Below, piece by piece: positions 24,855 to 33,162 of a stretch of 64,000 nucleotides of DNA (position 1 is its first letter; each line of letters begins with the position of its first letter). The translations under genes and the position numbers were made by a program. Source of the DNA: Streptomonospora wellingtoniae. GTDB lineage: Bacteria; Actinomycetota; Actinomycetes; Streptosporangiales; Streptosporangiaceae. The stretch lies in the NCBI RefSeq assembly GCF_031845375.1, contig NZ_JAVREK010000015.1:62001-126000 (forward strand), written 5' to 3'. Under the pieces are notes generated by a model that had not been told where the DNA came from, searched no databases, and was given only the letters and a program-made list of their open reading frames with translations.

Positions 24855-26024
24855 ATGCGCATTCTCGTCACCGGCGGAGCCGGGTTCATCGGATCACACG
24901 TCGTCGCCGCGCTTGCGCGGGCCGGGCACGAGCCTGTCGTGCTGGACACGCAACCTCCGCCGGAGGGGCCGGGCGAGGCCGTCCGGTGCGATGTCCGCGA
25001 CGCGGCGGGGGTTGAGGCGGCACTGCGCGGCGTCGACGCGGTGTGCCACCAGGCGGCGATGGTGGGGCTGTCGCCGGACTTCGGCGACGCGCCCGACTAC
25101 GTCGGCGTGAACGACCTGGGAACCGCCGTGCTGCTGGCGGCGATGGCGCGCGCCGGGACCGGCCGCCTGGTGCTGGCCGGGTCGATGGTGGTCTACGGCG
25201 AGGGCCGCTACACCTGTCCCGAGCACGGCGACGCCGGCCCCGGGCCGCGCCGCCCGGCCGACCTGGACGCAGGGCGGTTCGAGCCGCCGTGCCCGCAGTG
25301 CGGTGCCGCACTGGAGCCCGGCACGGTGGGAGAGGACGCGCCCGCCGACCCGCGCAGCGTCTACGCCGCCACCAAGCTCGCCCAGGAGCACCTCGCCGCC
25401 GCGTGGGCCCGCTCGACCGGCGGGCGCGCCGTTTCGCTGCGCTACCACAACGTCTACGGTCCCGGCATGCCCCGCGACACCCCCTACGCCGGTGTGGCCT
25501 CCTTCTTCCGCTCGGCGCTGGCGCGCGGCGAAGCGCCCGCCGTCTTCGAGGACGGACGCCAGCGGCGCGACTTCGTCCACGTGCGCGACATCGCGGGCGC
25601 CAATACGGCCGCGCTCGACGCCGTCGCCGACCGCGAGGCCGGCACCCTCCGGGCCTACAACGCCGGCAGCGGCACCCCGCACACCGTCGGCGAGATGGCC
25701 GAGGCGCTCGCCCGTGCGCACGGCGGGCCGTCCCCCCGCGTCACCGGCGAGTACCGCCTCGGCGACGTCCGCCACATCACCGCCTCCTCCCGACGGCTCA
25801 TGGACGAACTGGGCTGGCGCCCGCGGGTGGGCTTCGACGAGGGGATGGCGGAGTTCGCCGAGGCGCCGCGCCGCGCCGCGCGCCGGAGTTTTTTCGACCG
25901 CGCCGAGTCGCTCCGCGGTCGGCGGCTCCGAAGAACCGTTGTGCCCCGGGGGACCGACACGGCGCCCCGGGCATGGCGAGGAGTGATAGAGAACGAAGAG
26001 TGCACGGAAATTGACTCTTCGTAA
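24855..26024 (+). CDS. NAD-dependent epimerase/dehydratase (extended SDR) with CxxC insert
   Basis: Extended SDR acting on a nucleotide sugar: ILVTGGAGFIGSHVVAALARAG is the NAD motif, Ser in LAGSMVVYGEG and Tyr170/Lys174 (VYAATKLAQEH) form the active site. Between strand 5 and the catalytic Tyr lies an insert with Cys121 and His (CPEHG) and Cys146/Cys149 (CPQCG), which could bind zinc. After ~340 residues of normal SDR sequence the frame runs on for ~49 basic residues through a T-rich stretch; relatives usually end earlier, so the tail may be non-functional read-through. First gene of a glycosyltransferase/methyltransferase cluster. Confidence 0.85.
   Translation: MRILVTGGAGFIGSHVVAALARAGHEPVVLDTQPPPEGPGEAVRCDVRDAAGVEAALRGVDAVCHQAAMVGLSPDFGDAPDYVGVNDLGTAVLLAAMARAGTGRLVLAGSMVVYGEGRYTCPEHGDAGPGPRRPADLDAGRFEPPCPQCGAALEPGTVGEDAPADPRSVYAATKLAQEHLAAAWARSTGGRAVSLRYHNVYGPGMPRDTPYAGVASFFRSALARGEAPAVFEDGRQRRDFVHVRDIAGANTAALDAVADREAGTLRAYNAGSGTPHTVGEMAEALARAHGGPSPRVTGEYRLGDVRHITASSRRLMDELGWRPRVGFDEGMAEFAEAPRRAARRSFFDRAESLRGRRLRRTVVPRGTDTAPRAWRGVIENEECTEIDSS
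25993..26022. repeat. Inverted repeat at the 3' end of the epimerase gene
   Basis: ACGAAGAGT at 25993-26001 and ACTCTTCGT at 26014-26022 are exact complements with a 12-nt spacer, overlapping the stop codon region and ending about 50 nt before the next start. Local A+T content is well above that of neighbouring genes. Could be an operator or attenuator for the downstream genes. Confidence 0.55.
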
Positions 26025-26074
26025 TCGAAGGTGGCGGCGGGGAGAGCCCCCGTCGGGTCGGCGCAGGAGGTGCC

Positions 26075-26815
26075 ATGGGCGAAGGCGAGCCGCGCGACGG
26101 GTCGGAGCGGGCAGCGTCGACAGGGGAACCGACCGGCCGCGGGTCTCCGCCGGCCGACGTGGTGCTGCCGTGCCTGGACGAGGCCGCGGCCCTTCCGTGG
26201 GTGCTGGACCGCATCCCCGCCGGATGGCGCGCGATCGTCGTCGACAACGGCTCCACCGACGGCTCCGCCGACATCGCGGCGCGGCTGGGCGCACGGATCG
26301 TCACCGAGACCCGGACCGGCTTCGGTGCGGCCTGCCACGCGGGCCTTCGCGCTGCCGACGCGGAGTTCGTCTGCTTCTGCGACTGCGACGGGTCCCTGGA
26401 CCCCGCGCTGCTGGTGCCCATGGTCGATTCGGTGCGCAGTGGCGCGGCCGACCTGGTCGTGGGCCGGCGCCGCCCCACCGCCCGCGGCGCCTGGCCCCCC
26501 CACGCGCGGGCGGGCAACGCCGCCGTGGTGCGGATGCTGCGGCGGCGCACCGGCGTGCGCCTGGGCGACATCGGACCGCTGCGCGCCGCCCGGCGCACCG
26601 CCCTGCTCGACCTCGCCCTGACCGACCGCCGCTCGGGCTACCCGCTGCAGATGGTGGTGCGCGCCGCCGACGCGGGCTGGCGTATCAGCGAGGTCGACGT
26701 CCCCTACACCCCGCGCAGCGGGCGCTCCAAGGTCACCGGCACCTGGCGGGGCACCTGGACGGCGGTTCGCGACATGCGCGCGGTCCTGCGCACACCGTCG
26801 GAGGGGATCCGATGA
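26075..26815 (+). CDS. Family 2 glycosyltransferase
   Basis: 246 residues, GT-A fold: DVVLPCLDEAAALPWVLDRI, VVDNGSTDGSADIAARLGA and the metal-binding FCDCDGSLDP. A short disordered N-terminus and no membrane anchor suggest a cytoplasmic transferase like dolichyl-phosphate mannose synthase-related enzymes. GGAGG lies just before the ATG. It overlaps the next gene by 4 nt. Confidence 0.88.
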   Translation: MGEGEPRDGSERAASTGEPTGRGSPPADVVLPCLDEAAALPWVLDRIPAGWRAIVVDNGSTDGSADIAARLGARIVTETRTGFGAACHAGLRAADAEFVCFCDCDGSLDPALLVPMVDSVRSGAADLVVGRRRPTARGAWPPHARAGNAAVVRMLRRRTGVRLGDIGPLRAARRTALLDLALTDRRSGYPLQMVVRAADAGWRISEVDVPYTPRSGRSKVTGTWRGTWTAVRDMRAVLRTPSEGIR

Positions 26816-27564
26816 CCGGCCCGGTCGGCGGCCGCCGCGACACCGCCGCCGCGGAGGCCGGGCCCGGCCCGGCGGAGTCCGCACAGCGCACGCCCACCCC
26901 GCGCACGGCGGAGCGCCGCGCGCCCACGGGCCCGACGGCGCTGCTGGTCATCGCCAAGGAGCCGGTGCCGGGGCGGGCCAAGACGCGCTTGGCACCCGCC
27001 TTCGGTGCAGAGGCGGCCGCCGAGCTGGCCGCCGCTGCCCTCGCCGACACTCTCGACGCGGTCCTGGCCGCGCCCGCCCGCCGCCGAGTGCTCGTGCTCA
27101 GCGGCGAACCGGGGCCGTGGCTGCCCGACCACGGCTTCGAGGTCGTCGCCCAAGCGAGCGGCGGCCTGGACGAGCGGCTCGCCGCCGCATTCGCCGCCTG
27201 CACGGGTCCCACGCTGCTGATCGGTATGGACACCCCGCAGGCCACCCCGGCCGTGCTGGCGCCGGCGCTTGCGGCCGACGCCTGGCAGGACGCCGACGCG
27301 TGGTTCGGCCCCGCCGAGGACGGCGGGTTCTGGGCGCTGGGCATGGCCCGCCCCGACCCGCGGCTGCTGCGCGGCGTGCCGATGTCCACCGAGCGCACCG
27401 GCGCGATCCAGCGCGACCGGCTGGTGCGGGCCGGCCTGCGGGTGCGCGACCTGCCCCGGCTGGTCGACGCCGACACCCCCGAGTCCGCCGCCCGCGTCGC
27501 CCGCGCCGCCCCCGGCGGCCGGTTCGCCGAGGCCTGGCGGCGCAACCGCCCGGAAGGTGCCTGA
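26812..27564 (+). CDS. TIGR04282/DUF2064-type nucleotidyl/glycosyltransferase
   Basis: 250 residues. ALLVIAKEPVPGRAKTRLAP is the nucleotide-binding signature of the DUF2064 group, a GT-A-like fold related to nucleotidyltransferases; LLIGMDTPQATPAVL and FGPAEDGGFWALG are its other conserved segments. The first ~40 residues are Ala/Pro-rich and dispensable-looking. The ATG overlaps the stop of the GT2 gene (ATGA) and its own stop overlaps the next ATG, so the three genes are coupled. Confidence 0.85.
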   Translation: MTGPVGGRRDTAAAEAGPGPAESAQRTPTPRTAERRAPTGPTALLVIAKEPVPGRAKTRLAPAFGAEAAAELAAAALADTLDAVLAAPARRRVLVLSGEPGPWLPDHGFEVVAQASGGLDERLAAAFAACTGPTLLIGMDTPQATPAVLAPALAADAWQDADAWFGPAEDGGFWALGMARPDPRLLRGVPMSTERTGAIQRDRLVRAGLRVRDLPRLVDADTPESAARVARAAPGGRFAEAWRRNRPEGA

Positions 27565-28241
27565 TGGCGGGCGTGGGCGCCGCGCGCAGGGCCTCCGCGG
27601 TCCGCACGGGCGACCCCTACTCCCGGGCACTGGAGAGCGGGCGCGGTCCGCTCTTCCTTCGCTGCGCGGACGGACGCGCGCTGCCACTGGAGATCGAGCG
27701 CTGGTGCGCTCTGCCCGACGCGGCGGACGCCTCGGTCCTGCGGCGGTGCCTGGGCGCGGTGCTCGACGTCGGCTGCGGGCCGGGGCGGATCGTGGCCGAC
27801 CTCGCCGGTCGCGGGCACCGGGCCCTGGGCGTGGACGTCCACCCCGACGCCGTGCGCCGCACCCGCGCCGCCGGCGGCCGGGCACTGTGCCGCAGCGTTT
27901 TCGACCGGCTGCCGGGCGAGGGAAGCTGGGACACGGCGGTTCTGCTGGACGGCAACATCGGCATCGGCGGAGCGCCCGAGCGCTTGCTCGCGCGCCTGGC
28001 CGAGGTGGTGGCCCCGCCCGGCCTTCTGCTGGTGGAGGCCGCGGCCGAGGACGTCGACGAGCGGATGGCGGTGCACGTGTGCGACGGCCGCGGCCGGTGC
28101 AGCGCCCCGTTCCTGTGGGCGCGCGTGGGGCAGCGAGCCCTGGGCGCGGCGGTCGGCGGCACCGGGTGGGAGGTGGCCGAGACGTGGCACCAGCAGAGCC
28201 GGTGCTTCGCCGCCCTCCGCCGCTGCGGGGCGGCCGCATGA
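27564..28241 (+). CDS. Class I SAM-dependent methyltransferase
   Basis: 225 residues. VLDVGCGPGRIVADLAGRGH is motif I and LGVDVHPDAV the acidic motif II; AVLLDGNIGIGGAPERLLARL follows. Substrate unknown; position directly after two transferases suggests it modifies the same product. Start overlaps the previous stop (TGATG) with GGAAGG upstream. Confidence 0.86.
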   Translation: MAGVGAARRASAVRTGDPYSRALESGRGPLFLRCADGRALPLEIERWCALPDAADASVLRRCLGAVLDVGCGPGRIVADLAGRGHRALGVDVHPDAVRRTRAAGGRALCRSVFDRLPGEGSWDTAVLLDGNIGIGGAPERLLARLAEVVAPPGLLLVEAAAEDVDERMAVHVCDGRGRCSAPFLWARVGQRALGAAVGGTGWEVAETWHQQSRCFAALRRCGAAA

Positions 28242-28270
28242 GGCCCCGGCGGCCGACCGTGCCGCGCGGC

Positions 28271-28762
28271 TCAGCGGAGCGGGCCGCCCCCGCGCCCGGT
28301 CCGGGCGGCCAGGACCCGTCCCACCAGCAGCAGCGCCGAAGCTCCGAACAGGGCGGCCGTGACCAGCAGCCAGCGCCCCGCAAAGACGTCGCCGGGCATT
28401 CCCGTGACCTGCTCGTACTCTTCCGCCAAGCCGAAGATCAGCGGCAGCCAGACCAGGAGCAGGAGCCCGGAGAGCAGGGCGGGCACGCGCACGTGGTTCA
28501 GCCACGGCCGCGGGCCGCGCCCGTCGTCGCCGCGGCCGCGGACACCCGCGGCCGCCTGGGCGGCACGGTCCAGGGCGGAGTACGCCGGCAGCAGGACCAG
28601 GTCGTGGGCCAGCGCGGCGCCCGCGAACCACACCGCAGCCACGACGGGGTCGTCGGCCAGCAGGCGCAGCCCGGCGTAGGCGGCGAGCGCCAGCGAGCAC
28701 ACCATCAGCACCAGGTGCAGCCCCGATCCGCCGTAGCGGCTGCGCAGGCGGCCGCCGGTCAT
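28271..28762 (-). CDS. Integral membrane protein of the oxidoreductase operon
   Basis: 163 residues with four hydrophobic segments (LHLVLMVCSLALAAYAGLRLL, AAVWFAGAALAHDLVLLPAY, ALLSGLLLLVWLPLIFGL, WLLVTAALFGASALLLVGRVL). No recognised domain. Its ATG overlaps the stop of the molybdopterin oxidoreductase gene (ATGA), so the two are co-translated; it might be a membrane partner of that enzyme. The longer upstream frame is a shadow of the oxidoreductase gene. Confidence 0.75.
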   Translation of the reverse strand: MTGGRLRSRYGGSGLHLVLMVCSLALAAYAGLRLLADDPVVAAVWFAGAALAHDLVLLPAYSALDRAAQAAAGVRGRGDDGRGPRPWLNHVRVPALLSGLLLLVWLPLIFGLAEEYEQVTGMPGDVFAGRWLLVTAALFGASALLLVGRVLAARTGRGGGPLR

Positions 28763-30123
28763 GCCGGGCCGCCGAACGTCAGCCGGCCGACCCACTTCGT
28801 GTTGTGCACACCCGGATTGGCCGGGACGATCACGCGCGCCGGGAATCCGTGGTCGGGCGAAAGGTCGGCGCCGTTGACCCGAAGGGCCAGCAGCGAGCGG
28901 GGATCGCGCACCTGGTTGGCGCGCAGCGCGGCGGAGCGGAATGCTCCCTCGCGCTGCACCGACTCCACCATGACCCCCGGTGGCCCGCCGTCGGCGGTCC
29001 GCGCGCCGACCATCGCCGCGAGGTCGGCCAGCCGCACCCCGCTCCACTCCTGGTCAGCGGTCGACCACCCCTCCACGCAGGCGATAGGCAGCGCCGCACT
29101 GTGCTGGGCCAGCGCCAGCAGCTCCGCGCGGTCCAGCACACGCTCGCGCCCGCCGCCGCGTACGGCCAACCGCCAGTCGGGGCCGATGTCGCCGGGGGAG
29201 ACGCCGACGGCCGCGGCGGTCTTGTTGACCTGGAAGCCGTTGGGGCCGCTACCGGGATTGCGCCCGCGCGGCGCCAGCAGCGCCGTCGGGCGCAGCGGTC
29301 CGCCGATGCTCTGCCCGGCGGTCACCGCGAACAGGGTCAGCGACCCCAGCCCCACGATCGCCAGCGCACCGCGCCGCGACACCGTGGCCGGAGCCGGGCG
29401 CGTCGCCTCCAGCCCGGTGCCGCCCGAAACCGCGGACGAGGCGCGGGCGGCGGGCGAGAGCGGCCCCGTGTCGCGCCCGCGTGTGCTCAGAGCACGGACC
29501 ACCACGCGCAGGCGCAGCGCGACGTGCACGCCCAGCGCGGCGATGAACACCCAGGCGCCGTAGAAGTGCAGTCGGTAGAAGGAACCGGGGAACAGGTAGG
29601 TGAGCTGGACGTTGAGCAGGCCCGTGGCGAACTGGAACACCGCGCCGCCGACGAGCAGCAGCAGGGACAGCCGCTCCAGCGCATGCGCCGCGGAGCGCAC
29701 CGGCGGCCAGGCGAACAGTCTGGGGATCACCGACCACAGCTTGGCCAGCAGCACCGGGACCAGCACGATGCCGAGGGTCACGTGCAGGCCCTGAGTCAGC
29801 CGGTAGAGCCAGCGCGGCTCCGTCGGCCAGTCGAAGAGGTAGAAGCCGAGCAACCCCTTGTCGGGGGTCTTGTCGTTGACCGGCGACAAGTCGGGATTGT
29901 AGGCGGCGTAGGAGAGGAGGCCGGTCGTGAACACCACCGCGACCCCAGCCAGGAGTACGAGGCCGAGAACGGAGGTGAGCCAGGGGCCCCGCAGCGGGCT
30001 GCGCCAGAACCCCGGACGTGAGGGGCCCGGCGGGCCCTCGCGCACAGCCGATCCCAGGCGCCCGCGCAGGCCCGCGGGCTTTGCGGAGCCGGGCCGCGGG
30101 CTGCTGCCGCCGCGCGGCGGCAC
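28759..30123 (-). CDS. Membrane molybdopterin-dependent oxidoreductase with cytochrome b-like N-terminus
   Basis: About 454 residues. The N-terminal half has four membrane helices of the cytochrome b561/Ni-hydrogenase type, with helix histidines (LTQGLHVTLGIVL, FYRLHFYGAWVF) that could ligate heme. A SRRGAL twin-arginine-like stretch and another hydrophobic segment lead into an external sulfite-oxidase-fold domain (PF00174) with the predicted Mo ligand Cys in ALPIACVEGWS, and NPGVHNTKWVGRLTF. Fusion of heme module and molybdopterin domain in one chain suggests electron exchange with the quinone pool. GTG 30123 is a tentative start; GTG 30045 is possible. Divergent from the polytopic protein gene. 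Confidence 0.82.
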   Translation of the reverse strand: MPPRGGSSPRPGSAKPAGLRGRLGSAVREGPPGPSRPGFWRSPLRGPWLTSVLGLVLLAGVAVVFTTGLLSYAAYNPDLSPVNDKTPDKGLLGFYLFDWPTEPRWLYRLTQGLHVTLGIVLVPVLLAKLWSVIPRLFAWPPVRSAAHALERLSLLLLVGGAVFQFATGLLNVQLTYLFPGSFYRLHFYGAWVFIAALGVHVALRLRVVVRALSTRGRDTGPLSPAARASSAVSGGTGLEATRPAPATVSRRGALAIVGLGSLTLFAVTAGQSIGGPLRPTALLAPRGRNPGSGPNGFQVNKTAAAVGVSPGDIGPDWRLAVRGGGRERVLDRAELLALAQHSAALPIACVEGWSTADQEWSGVRLADLAAMVGARTADGGPPGVMVESVQREGAFRSAALRANQVRDPRSLLALRVNGADLSPDHGFPARVIVPANPGVHNTKWVGRLTFGGPA

Positions 30124-30465
30124 TTGGGCCGCGGGGTCCCTCCGACGAGGTCCTGCGCCGTGTCCGCTGTCGTCCAAACCGGCCTCCCCCGCGTCGGCCC
30201 GCGCGCTCTCGCCGCGGGTGGGGCCCGCCGGCCCCCCGTGCCGCGGGTGCGGCCGTGCCCACCCGGAACCGGCCGGTCGGCCCGGCGCCCCGCCACCGAC
30301 CCATACCCTAGGCGCGGCCCCGGCGGACCGCCGCCCCGACGCGCCACGGAGAGCGCCGTCCGGCGCGGGCCGGTGCACGTTTGCGGCGCCGCCTCGGCGG
30401 CTGTGGGCACGCCGTCCGGCACGCGGCGGCCGGGCGCACCGGCAGCCGGCGCCCGTGGAGGCGCC

Positions 30466-31848
30466 GTGAGTACCGCCCGTTCGCAGCGGCCCGCGTCCGG
30501 CGCCGCGGTGGCCCGCCCCGACGTCGCCACGGCGGTGGGCGCGGCGGTGTTCTTCGCCGCCGCCGCGGTCGTCGGCGTGCTGATCGAGCGCATGGGGCAG
30601 AAGCTCTACGTCGACTGGGAGCCGCTGTACTCCGTCTGGATGCCGCACGTCGGCCCCGGAACGCTGCCCGCACTCGCGATCGCGGTGGCGGTCGCGGGTT
30701 GGGGGCCCGCGGTCGCGGCCCGGCTGTCCTGGCGCGCGCTGGTGTGGTGCGCCTGGGGCGCGGCGGCGGCCTGGACCTTCGCGCTCGCCCTGATCGACGG
30801 CTGGGAGCGGGGCATCGCCGAAACCCTGAGCGGCAAATACGAGTACCTCCATGCGATGGACCGCTGGGACGATCCCGGCGCGGCGCTGCGCGGCTTCACC
30901 GACTACATCCTGCTCGACGTACCGCACAACTGGACGGTCCACGTGGCCGGGCACCCGCCCGGCGCCATGCTGACCTTCGTGGGGCTGGACCGCGTCGGCC
31001 TGGACGGAGGGGCGTGGGCCGGTGTGTTCTGCATCGTCGCCGGCACCTCCGCCGCCGCGGCGATCCTGGTCACGCTGCGCGCCCTGGGCGCCGAGCAGCC
31101 GGCGCGCCTGGCCGCGCCGTTCATCGTGCTGGCGCCCGCCGCGATGTGGGTGGGCACTTCGGCGGACGGCTACTTCGCCGCGGTCGCCGCCTGGGGGCTG
31201 GCGCTGCTGGCCGTCGCCGGGACGGCGGCGCACACCGGCGCACGCTGGGCCGCGGCGCTGGGCGCGGGACTGGTGCTGGGCTGGGTGCTGTACCTGTCCT
31301 ACGGCCTGACCCTGATGGCCGTCCTCGCCGTCGCGGTGGTCGCCTGTATCCGCACCCTGCGCCCGCTGCCCCTGGCCGTCCTCGGCGCCGCGGCGGTCGC
31401 CGCCGCGTTCACCGTCGCGGGGTTCTGGTGGCTGGAGGGCTACGACCTGCTCGTGACCCGGTACTTCCAGGGCGTGGGCGGCAAGCGGCCCTACTACTAC
31501 TGGGTCTGGGCGAACCTGGCCATCGTGGTGGTCACCGCCGGGCCGGCGGCGATCGCCGGACTGCGCCGTGCGGTGCTCGCCGCACCGGCGGCGGCGGGAC
31601 GCCTGCGCCGCGGGCCACCCCGGGGGACCGACGCCCTGGTGATCCTGACGACGGCCGCCCTGCTGGCGATCGCCGCCGCCGACCTGTCGGGCATGAGCAA
31701 GGGCGAGACCGAGCGGATCTGGCTGCCGTTCGTGGTGTGGGCGGTGCCTGCCGCCGCGCTGCTGCCCGCGCGCGGCCACCGGGTGTGGCTTGGCGTGCAG
31801 GCGGCGGTGGCGCTGGCGGCCAACCACCTGCTGCTCAACGGCTGGTAG
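30466..31848 (+). CDS. Polytopic membrane protein, possible glycosyltransferase-like
   Basis: 460 residues with about ten membrane helices. The extracellular-facing segment VPHNWTVHVAGHPPGAMLTF and the tail DLSGMSKGETERIWLPFVVW recall GT-C-type membrane enzymes of actinobacteria, but I cannot assign a family firmly. GGAGG lies 4-5 nt before GTG 30466. It closes the plus-strand side of the sugar-modification cluster and is followed by repeat copy 3. Confidence 0.7.
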   Translation: MSTARSQRPASGAAVARPDVATAVGAAVFFAAAAVVGVLIERMGQKLYVDWEPLYSVWMPHVGPGTLPALAIAVAVAGWGPAVAARLSWRALVWCAWGAAAAWTFALALIDGWERGIAETLSGKYEYLHAMDRWDDPGAALRGFTDYILLDVPHNWTVHVAGHPPGAMLTFVGLDRVGLDGGAWAGVFCIVAGTSAAAAILVTLRALGAEQPARLAAPFIVLAPAAMWVGTSADGYFAAVAAWGLALLAVAGTAAHTGARWAAALGAGLVLGWVLYLSYGLTLMAVLAVAVVACIRTLRPLPLAVLGAAAVAAAFTVAGFWWLEGYDLLVTRYFQGVGGKRPYYYWVWANLAIVVVTAGPAAIAGLRRAVLAAPAAAGRLRRGPPRGTDALVILTTAALLAIAAADLSGMSKGETERIWLPFVVWAVPAAALLPARGHRVWLGVQAAVALAANHLLLNGW

Positions 31849-31891
31849 TGCGTGCCGGGCGGGCGTTCGCGCGCCCGCCCGGCCGGCCTTC

Positions 31892-31957
31892 CCCGCCGAT
31901 CTTGTAGCCATCGTGAAGGAAAGCGATTTCCATATACGATAGCTACACGATCGACGG
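31892..31957. repeat. Dispersed palindromic repeat, copy 3 (forward orientation)
   Basis: CCCGCCGATCTTGTAGCCATCG and CGATAGCTACACGATCGACGG enclose GGAAAGCGATTTCC. Located between convergent genes (membrane protein ending 31848, AraC-type regulator ending 32089). Confidence 0.9.
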
Positions 31958-32088
31958 TGCTCAGGATCGAACCGGGGAACCTGCTGAGTGCGGGCCGGCG
32001 GGCACGCCGGCCGAGGAACGCAGGTCGTCGCCGAAGCGGACGCCCGCCGTACCCGCGGCTGTCGTGCTGCAGGCAGCACTGTGCGGGC

Positions 32089-33090
32089 CTACCGCCCAGC
32101 TCTGTCGTAAGAGGGGTGGAACGTGTTCCGATAGGCGCTCGGCGACATACCCAGTTGTGCCCGGAGGTGCTGGCGCAGAGAGGCCGTGGTTCCGAATCCG
32201 GAGTCCTCGGCCACCCGATCGACAGGCAGGTCCGTTTCCTCCAGCAGCCGCCGGGCTCGTTCGATTCGCTGCTGGGTCAGCCATTCAAGCGGAGATATCC
32301 CCATCTCGCTCCGGAAGCGGCGGGTGAAGGTGCGGACGCTCATCGTCTCCCGGGCCGCGAGGTCGCGCAGTGTCAACGCTCGATCGAGGTGGTCCAGCGC
32401 CCAAGCGCGCGCACGTCCGGTGGTCGAGCGTTGCGGTTCGGGCGCGGTTCTCCTGATGAACTGTGCTTGGCCGCCTTCCCGGTGGGCGGGCACAACAGCG
32501 CTGCGAGCCACGTCATTGGCGACAGCGATCCCGTGGTCCTTGCGGATCATGTGCAAGCACAGGTCGATCCCGGATGCCTCGCCCGCAGCGGTCAATACCG
32601 TGCCCTCGTCGACGTAGAACACATTCGGATCCATGTCGACGGTTGGATACAGGCGCCGGAACCGCGCGGCTGAATTCCAATGTGTCGTCGCCTTCCGGCC
32701 GTCGAGCAGCCCCGCTCCCGCAAGGACGAACGCGCCGGTGCAGATCGACGCGATGCGTGCATGAGCGGGTATGCGCGCCAGGGCCGCAGCCAGAGGTGCG
32801 GGCAGTCGTGCGTCGGCGCCGGGTCCGTAGTCCTCGTCGGATGCCGGAACGATCACGGTGTCGGCCTCGGCGAGCGCCTCCGGCCCGTGGGCGACGGATA
32901 GCGCGAAGTCGGCGGTCGTGCGCACGCCGCCGGCGGTCACTGCGCAGGTCACGACCTCATACAGCCGCTCGCCCCCGGGCACCGCCGCTTGCGAGAAGAG
33001 TTGGTGGACGATGCTCAACTCCATCGCCAGCACGCCCTGGCGGACGAGGACGGCGATCCGGTGCCGATCGGGGTGCAGGAAGGCACTCAT
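32089..33090 (-). CDS. GlxA/FtrA-type AraC-family regulator
   Basis: 333 residues. N-terminal DJ-1/PfpI-like glutamine-amidotransferase domain (HRIAVLVRQGVLAMELSIVHQLF, elbow Cys in ASICTGAFVLAGAG) followed by an AraC-type double helix-turn-helix (ALTLRDLAARETMSVRTFTRRF, PVDRVAEDSGFGTTASLRQHL). ATG 33090 begins the conserved region; a further ORF extension is unsupported. Divergent from an MFS transporter, with a perfect 14-bp palindrome between them; it probably controls that transporter. Confidence 0.9.
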   Translation of the reverse strand: MSAFLHPDRHRIAVLVRQGVLAMELSIVHQLFSQAAVPGGERLYEVVTCAVTAGGVRTTADFALSVAHGPEALAEADTVIVPASDEDYGPGADARLPAPLAAALARIPAHARIASICTGAFVLAGAGLLDGRKATTHWNSAARFRRLYPTVDMDPNVFYVDEGTVLTAAGEASGIDLCLHMIRKDHGIAVANDVARSAVVPAHREGGQAQFIRRTAPEPQRSTTGRARAWALDHLDRALTLRDLAARETMSVRTFTRRFRSEMGISPLEWLTQQRIERARRLLEETDLPVDRVAEDSGFGTTASLRQHLRAQLGMSPSAYRNTFHPSYDRAGR

Positions 33091-33110
33091 GGCCGGATTA
33101 TGACACATGT

Positions 33111-33124
33111 TGGCCTGCAGGCCA
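33111..33124. promoter_or_regulatory. Palindromic operator candidate between regulator and MFS genes
   Basis: TGGCCTGCAGGCCA is a perfect 14-bp palindrome in the 72-bp divergent gap, 20 nt from the regulator ATG and about 40 nt from the transporter ATG. Confidence 0.45.
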
Positions 33125-33162
33125 CTCGTGCGCGGATCGGGTGCTTTCCGAGGATGGGCGGT

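Noticed and set aside
24707..24860. Peptides such as SCSYRxGKRFP and IATRSA encoded in several frames across intergenic regions
   Set aside because: They are translations of the dispersed palindromic repeat, not conserved small proteins; no Shine-Dalgarno or consistent frame.
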